Part shown: positions 60,309-64,000 of the stretch, one piece after another
How the letters are laid out: each line of letters opens with the position of its first letter
How positions within the stretch are numbered: the stretch's first letter is position 1
From: Oscillospiraceae bacterium
GTDB taxonomy: Bacteria; Bacillota; Clostridia; Oscillospirales; Acutalibacteraceae
Reading direction: 5' to 3'
DNA length: 64,000 nt
NCBI GenBank assembly: GCA_003514385.1
Contig: DOQR01000009.1
Span: forward strand, 124,001-188,000
The notes under the pieces: generated by a model
The model's input: only the letters and a program-made list of their open reading frames with translations
Databases searched by the model: none
Told to the model about the DNA's origin: nothing
Program-made: the position numbers and the translations under genes

Positions 60309-61325
60309 TTACATTTTATATGCGAACGGGCGGATGCTGTTGACGCCCTTGACCACATCGTCGAACGCCTCGGGTGTCAGCGACTGCGGACCGTCGCAGA
60401 GTGCGTGCTCGGGGTCATTGTGGACTTCAATAATAAGTCCGTCCGCTCCGGCGGCGGTGGCTGCAAAGGCCATGGGCTTTACAAGCTTCGAGATGCCGGT
60501 CGCATGGCTGGGGTCGACGATTATCGGCAGATGCGAGAGAGTCTTGATAGCGGGAACGGCTGAAACATCGAGGGTGTTTCTGGTGTAAGTCTCGAATGTT
60601 CTGATTCCGCGCTCGCAGAGGATAACATTCATGTTGCCGCCCGCCATGATGTATTCGGCGCTCATGAGAAGCTCCTGCAGGGTGTTAGCAAGTCCGCGTT
60701 TGAGAAGTATGGGCTTGTTGATATGACCGAGCTGCTTTAAGAGCTCGAAGTTCTGCATGTTGCGCGCGCCGACCTGAATAACATCGACATCGTCAAACAG
60801 CGGCAGCTGAGACAGATCCATGATTTCGGTGACTATCGGCATGCCGGTCAGTTTCTTTGCCTCGAGCAGGAGCTTGAGACCCTCTGCACGCAGACCTTGG
60901 AAAGCGTAGGGGGAAGTGCGGGGTTTGAACGCGCCGCCGCGAAGCAGTGTTGCGCCGGATTTCTGAACCGCCTGCGCGATACCGCATACCTGCTCTTCCG
61001 ATTCAACGGAGCAGGGACCCGCGATAATCTGGAAGTTGCCGCCTCCGATCTTGATATCTTTTTCTTTGTCGATGACGACTACCGTATCTTCTGGATGGAA
61101 CTTTCTGTTCGCGTTCTTGTACGGCTCCTGGATTCTCTTGACATCCTCGACGATATCGAGAGCCTTGATAAGGTCGATGTCGATTCCCGATGTGTCGCCG
61201 ACGAGTCCGAGCACGGTGTTGTGCTCGCCGAGGCTGCTGTGAACCGTGATGCCGAGGCTTTCAAGCCAGTTCACAAGATTGTCGCGCTGCTCTTCGTTGT
61301 AATTTTCTCTAAGAATAACTACCAT
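60309..61325 (-). CDS. aroF: 3-deoxy-7-phosphoheptulonate (DAHP) synthase, type I-beta with N-terminal regulatory domain
   Basis: Condenses PEP and erythrose-4-phosphate, the entry step of the shikimate pathway. The 338-residue protein has an N-terminal ferredoxin-like domain (1-75; MVVILRENYNEEQRDNLVNW), as in Thermotoga DAHP synthase, where it gives Tyr/Phe feedback. The TIM-barrel follows, with IIAGPCSVESEEQV, RGGAFKPRTSPYAFQG and PIIVDPSHATG. The ATG at 61325 follows GGAGGGA. It is the first structural gene after the Tyr/Phe-rich leader and terminator, so it is under dual control. Confidence 0.96.
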   Translation of the reverse strand: MVVILRENYNEEQRDNLVNWLESLGITVHSSLGEHNTVLGLVGDTSGIDIDLIKALDIVEDVKRIQEPYKNANRKFHPEDTVVVIDKEKDIKIGGGNFQIIAGPCSVESEEQVCGIAQAVQKSGATLLRGGAFKPRTSPYAFQGLRAEGLKLLLEAKKLTGMPIVTEIMDLSQLPLFDDVDVIQVGARNMQNFELLKQLGHINKPILLKRGLANTLQELLMSAEYIMAGGNMNVILCERGIRTFETYTRNTLDVSAVPAIKTLSHLPIIVDPSHATGISKLVKPMAFAATAAGADGLIIEVHNDPEHALCDGPQSLTPEAFDDVVKGVNSIRPFAYKM

Positions 61326-61351
61326 TGTTTTTCCCTCCGGTAAAAATTTGT

Positions 61352-61387
61352 AAAATAAAAAACCCCCGCAGCGTTCAACTGCGGGGG
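61352..61387 (-). terminator. Attenuator terminator upstream of aroF
   Basis: On the minus strand CCCCCGCAG (complement of 61379-61387) pairs perfectly with CTGCGGGGG (complement of 61363-61371) around a 7-nt loop, followed by TTTTTTATTTT. It lies 23 nt after the leader ORF stop and 27 nt before the aroF start. The stem-loop segment 61371-61379 can alternatively pair with leader segment 61447-61455. Confidence 0.92.
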
Positions 61388-61409
61388 AGATTACCAAGTT
61401 TTGTGCGCC

Positions 61410-61535
61410 TTAAGCGCGGCTCGGTGCTGCCATTTCCCTGTCTGCGGTCAAACGCAAATAAGCCTTACCGTAAAAGTAGGTAAAGCTAAAGTAATAGGGA
61501 AAATATTTAGCTGTCAGTTTTGCTGAAAGCTTCAT
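61410..61535 (-). CDS. Tyr/Phe-rich leader peptide of the aromatic operon
   Basis: A 41-codon ORF with its own ribosome site (GAGGT, 7 nt before the ATG at 61535). After MKLSAKLTAK come YFPYYFSFTYFY, GK and AY: ten of residues 11-26 are Tyr (6) or Phe (4), and no Trp occurs. The RNA over these codons can form AGCUUUACC (61479-61487) with GGUAAGGCU (61461-61469), 9 pairs with one G-U. A stalled ribosome would disrupt this. The stop lies 23 nt before the terminator. This is the layout of ribosome-mediated attenuation in response to charged tRNA-Tyr and tRNA-Phe. Confidence 0.85.
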   Translation of the reverse strand: MKLSAKLTAKYFPYYFSFTYFYGKAYLRLTADREMAAPSRA

Positions 61536-61564
61536 AATGATGACCTCACTGTCTTGTTGTCCCT

Positions 61565-61593
61565 ATGATAACAGCATGAAAAGCGTTTGTAAA
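61565..61593 (-). promoter_or_regulatory. Promoter of the aromatic operon leader
   Basis: On the minus strand TTTACA (complement of 61588-61593) and TATCAT (complement of 61565-61570) with a 17-bp spacer. The predicted start near 61558 gives about 230 nt of leader before aroF. Confidence 0.8.
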
Positions 61594-61742
61594 TAGAAAA
61601 TCTCAAAAAAATCCCGAAAAAGCCGAAGTTTGTTGAATCTCTATAAAAATACTGTGGATTTTTCGAGCCGCATCTGTAAAAAATATTTTGATTTCGTGCG
61701 AAAAATGGTATAATTATCTTCGACAGAAACGGAGTGATACAG

Positions 61743-62462
61743 ATGAAAAACGAACTTTCGCAGATAATATCGCAGTCCCACTCGCTCGTGTTTTTCGGCG
61801 GAGCGGGCGTTTCGACGGAGAGCGGGATACCCGATTTCAGAAGCGTTGACGGGTTGTATAATCAGAAATATGACTACCCGCCCGAGCAGATGCTCAGCCA
61901 CACATTCTTCGAGCGCAAGACGGAAGATTTCTACAGATTCTATCGCGACAAAATACTCTCCTATGCCGTCTCTGCAAAGCCGAACGCCGCGCACAGAAAG
62001 CTCGCCGAGCTTGAAGAAAAGGGCATACTCTCGGCGGTCGTGACCCAGAACATAGACGGTCTGCATCAGGCAGCGGGGAGCAAAAATGTGTTTGAACTGC
62101 ACGGCAGCGTGCTCAGAAACTACTGTACGCGATGCGGCAGGAGCTTTGATATTGACTATATGATAAACAGCGAAGGCGTGCCGCACTGCTCCTGCGGCGG
62201 GGTGATAAAGCCCGATGTCGTGCTCTATGAAGAGGCTCTTGACGACGAAACGGTGCGCGGCGCGGTCAGCGCGATAGCCTCAGCCGACACGCTGATAATC
62301 GCGGGGACGAGCATGGTCGTCTATCCGGCGGCGGGGCTTGTGAACTACTTCAACGGCAAGCATCTTGTAGTTATCAATATGAGCCCGACTTCGGCGGATT
62401 CGCGAGCCGATCTGCTGATTTGCGGCAAGGTCGGCGAAGTGCTCGGAGGGATAGATATATGA
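61743..62462 (+). CDS. NAD-dependent protein deacylase, SIR2 family
   Basis: Removes acyl groups from lysines using NAD. The 239-residue sirtuin has the NAD motif FFGGAGVSTESGIPDFRS, TQNIDGLHQAAG, the catalytic His in ELHGS, and a zinc site with four Cys (CTRCG and CSCGG). The ATG at 61743 follows CGGAG. It is divergent from the aromatic operon, and its stop overlaps the next start (ATGA). Confidence 0.94.
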   Translation: MKNELSQIISQSHSLVFFGGAGVSTESGIPDFRSVDGLYNQKYDYPPEQMLSHTFFERKTEDFYRFYRDKILSYAVSAKPNAAHRKLAELEEKGILSAVVTQNIDGLHQAAGSKNVFELHGSVLRNYCTRCGRSFDIDYMINSEGVPHCSCGGVIKPDVVLYEEALDDETVRGAVSAIASADTLIIAGTSMVVYPAAGLVNYFNGKHLVVINMSPTSADSRADLLICGKVGEVLGGIDI

Positions 62463-62968
62463 AAAATAATTTCAAAAGCGGGCTGCAAAAAGCACTCGAC
62501 GAGCTTGAAAATATAACCCCGCTCAAGCCTTTTAATTGCGGAAAGCTCTGTTCGGCACGCTGCTGCTCCGGCGGGGACAATGACGGCATGGGTCTGTTCC
62601 CGGGCGAAAAAGAGCTGCTCGAAAACTGTAAAGATTTTGAAATAAATGATTCCGAGGGCAACTTCGGCGAGCCTGTTGTCGTCTGCCGCGGCGGATGCGA
62701 CAGGCGCAAAAGACCGCTTGCGTGCAGGATATTCCCGCTGTTTCCGCTCGCGGTCGAGCGCGAAAACGAAATTGTTATAGTGCCCGTACCCGACCCGCGC
62801 GCGGGTATGTGTCCGCTGCTCCGCTGCCCGGAAAAAATCGACCGGCGTTTTTACAGAGCCGTGCGCCACGCCGGAGAATATCTCCTGCGCGATGAAGATT
62901 CACGAAAATATCTCCTTGAACTCAGCTCCGAGATAACCGATATCGCCGAGCTTGCGGAGAGGCTGTAA
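62459..62968 (+). CDS. Cysteine-cluster protein (YkgJ/CxxCxxCC-like)
   Basis: A 169-residue cytoplasmic protein with conserved Cys-rich segments: FNCGKLCSARCCSGGDNDGMG (residues about 26-46), VVCRGGCDRRKRPLACRIFP and MCPLLRCPE. The pattern resembles metal- or Fe-S-binding cysteine-cluster proteins of unknown function. Translationally coupled to the sirtuin gene (ATGA overlap), with GGAGGG upstream inside the sirtuin frame. A functional link to deacylation is possible but not shown. Confidence 0.8.
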   Translation: MKNNFKSGLQKALDELENITPLKPFNCGKLCSARCCSGGDNDGMGLFPGEKELLENCKDFEINDSEGNFGEPVVVCRGGCDRRKRPLACRIFPLFPLAVERENEIVIVPVPDPRAGMCPLLRCPEKIDRRFYRAVRHAGEYLLRDEDSRKYLLELSSEITDIAELAERL

Positions 62969-63011
62969 AACATGGCTTAAAATTAATTCTTATTTTTTGA
63001 CCGAGCGGTTG

Positions 63012-63229
63012 ACCCCTCAGTCTTGGCTCCGCCAATCCGGCTCCCCTGCAGGGGAGCCACGCGGGCAGTGTATATCATTTGATTATAGTAGGACGCGAAG
63101 GCATAGGGTGAATTATACAATTTCATATAGTGCCGCTGTCGCGGTAGCGGTGCGTATCAATAAAATCGTGTGATTTCGCGGGTGGATGATATCCGCCCAT
63201 ACTTACTTTGAACGAAGTGACTGAGGGGT
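63012..63229. mobile_element. MITE-like element with 11-bp inverted ends
   Basis: ACCCCTCAGTC (63012-63022) is repeated in inverse as GACTGAGGGGT (63219-63229), bounding 218 bp with no gene. Inside is the perfect palindrome GGCTCCCCTGCAGGGGAGCC (63039-63058) and blocks (TTTGATTATAG, GCGAAGG, ATATCCGCCC) shared with 41185-41520 and partly with 10585-10613. Target-site duplications are not evident. The rest of the gap (63230-63447) holds only the ribosome site of the next gene. Confidence 0.6.
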
Positions 63230-63447
63230 TCGAACGAAAGCCGGATTCGATATCAATTCAGTTCGGAAACGGCGGCTTTTTATTTGCTCGGCAGCGATGT
63301 GTCACCCTCTTGCCTTCAACTTTAAAATTAGCCGATAATATCATGATTTAAAAAATATCGTCCTGCGCTATTGACTCTTATTTTGCTTGTGCTATAATAA
63401 AAATGTCACAAGATGACTGACGGTCAGCAAAAGTGTGGAGGCGCGGA

Positions 63448-63786
63448 ATGAAAAGCAACGACGAACGCATCAAAACTCTTGAAAAATTCAATATAATCGG
63501 ACGGAAAAAACGCCCCGTTGCCGCGGTGCTGCTTTTACTGTTGACGGCTGTGTTTATTGTGCTCGGCATAGTCGTTCCGTCGTTTGCAATAGTTGTCGTG
63601 ATAGTGCCGATAACCTCGGCGATATTTTTCTATCTCGCCGCCGCCGTGTTTCTTTCCTTGTCTATAGCTATGTTCAAGGGTATGGATACGGTGCACTGCC
63701 CGTACTGCGGCGCGGAATATTATCTCACGCCGGACAAGAGCCGTCTGCATTGCAAAAAATGCGGCAAGGACAGCTGCAGGGGATAA
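63448..63786 (+). CDS. Membrane protein with C-terminal zinc ribbon
   Basis: A 112-residue protein of unrecognised family. It starts with a charged segment (MKSNDERIKTLEKFNIIGRK) followed by two transmembrane helices (residues about 25-75). The C terminus has a zinc ribbon with two CXXC pairs, VHCPYCGAEYYLT and LHCKKCGKDSC. The ATG at 63448 follows GGAGG by about 8 nt; an in-frame ATG at 63433 lacks a site. It may share a theme with the zinc-ribbon protein that starts 48 nt downstream. Confidence 0.8.
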   Translation: MKSNDERIKTLEKFNIIGRKKRPVAAVLLLLLTAVFIVLGIVVPSFAIVVVIVPITSAIFFYLAAAVFLSLSIAMFKGMDTVHCPYCGAEYYLTPDKSRLHCKKCGKDSCRG

Positions 63787-63793
63787 AAATATT

Positions 63794-63802
63794 TGGTATA
63801 AT
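63794..63802 (+). promoter_or_regulatory. Extended -10 promoter of the last gene
   Basis: TGG-TATAAT with TATAAT at 63797-63802; no clear -35. Confidence 0.5.
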
Positions 63803-63833
63803 AATTTTGATGTAACAGAGGAGGTTATAAAAA

Positions 63834-64000
63834 ATGGGTTTTATAGCATTGAAATGCCCCTCTTGCGGGGCGGATATATCTCTTGATGAAAGTCGCGATT
63901 TCGGATTTTGCCAGTATTGTGGAACAAAAGTTGTGCGTGATATACAAGTTATTGAGCATAGGGGAAGTGTGGAAATTAGCCATAACGGCGAAATCGAAAA
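63834..64000 (+). CDS. Zinc-ribbon protein, truncated by the window end
   Basis: Only the first 55 codons are visible. MGFIALKCPSCGADISLDE and FGFCQYCGTKVV form a zinc ribbon with two CXXC pairs, followed by a beta-rich start. The ribosome site is GAGGAGG and a TATAAT lies upstream. The function and full length cannot be judged. Confidence 0.75.
   Translation, partial: MGFIALKCPSCGADISLDESRDFGFCQYCGTKVVRDIQVIEHRGSVEISHNGEIE

Noticed and set aside
61352..61593. T-box riboswitch upstream of aroF
   Set aside because: I found no T-box sequence or specifier-loop layout; the leader is short and contains a clear Tyr/Phe-rich ORF instead.
1..64000. CRISPR arrays, rRNA, tRNA, prophage or intact insertion sequences
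   Set aside because: Reading through both strands I saw no regularly spaced direct repeats with spacers, no rRNA-like stretches, no cloverleaf ending in CCA, and no intact transposase or phage genes. A tRNAscan or Infernal run would be decisive.

Overview
The window looks like a chromosome segment of a spore-forming Gram-positive member of the Clostridia, most likely an Oscillospiraceae/Ruminococcaceae-type gut bacterium. The support is a germination protease (gpr) divergent from rpsT, a SpoVAE protein, teichoic-acid-type TarI/TarJ/TagF-like enzymes with a TagGH-type exporter, a recG-yloV-yloU block, a GTP-dependent PEP carboxykinase, strong AGGAGG-type ribosome sites and G+C-rich codon use. 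No rRNA, tRNA, CRISPR array, prophage or intact insertion sequence was found. The first and last reading frames touch the window edges.

Layout. 1-3.4 kb: unknown gene, greA, and lysS with an added C-terminal tRNA-binding domain. 3.4-9.4 kb: a compact plus-strand surface-polymer locus (two GT2 glycosyltransferases, ABC permease and ATPase, TarI, TarJ, TagF-like polymerase). 9.4-13.6 kb: yebC, a repeat, a tiny membrane ORF, gpr, rpsT, a 59-residue Cys-tailed membrane protein, spoVAE, acpP. 13.6-21.3 kb: nagA, polA, phosphatase, rimI, tsaD, pckG. 21.4-29.4 kb: an EcsAB-like transporter, a YoaP-like protein, a transposase relic, a heterodimeric ABC exporter and a YoaK-like protein. 29.5-35.7 kb: an envelope cluster (DUF6056-like, DUF6273-like, phosphodiester glycosidase lipoprotein), then an ApgM-family gene and metY. 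35.7-41.6 kb: a DnaA-box cluster, small proteins, rplM-rpsI, a lipoprotein, a ketopantoate reductase-type gene and a repeat-rich gap. 41.6-53.6 kb: recG-yloV-yloU, rmlD, UPF0210 with its ACT partner, a PHP phosphatase, ispE, a USP-like protein, a ceramidase-like protein and a probably acquired Nudix gene. 53.7-61.6 kb: a seven-gene minus-strand aromatic amino acid operon. 61.7-64 kb: a sirtuin, a Cys-cluster protein, a MITE-like element and two zinc-ribbon proteins.

The most striking system is the control region of the aromatic operon (aroF-tyrA-aroB-aroA-aroC-pheA-aroE/K). Between a good promoter and aroF lies a 41-codon ORF with its own ribosome site. Residues 11-26 of it include ten Tyr or Phe, and it is followed by a strong terminator and a possible antiterminator pairing. 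This is the architecture of ribosome-mediated attenuation, whereas I would have expected a T-box in this phylum. The operon also encodes a DAHP synthase with an N-terminal ferredoxin-like regulatory domain, a P-protein with an ACT domain, and a shikimate dehydrogenase-shikimate kinase fusion. The dehydroquinate dehydratase step is absent.

Other points of note: a hairpin placed between a distant Shine-Dalgarno and the yebC start; a helically phased array of hexamers beside a 31-residue ORF; three perfect DnaA boxes within 30 bp far from any dnaA gene; a recurring GTAAAG...CTTTAC palindrome; a 304-bp repeat present twice; and a RAYT transposase relic not visible as a single ORF. All coordinates and motifs were read by eye. 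Family names come from recognised motifs, not from database searches.
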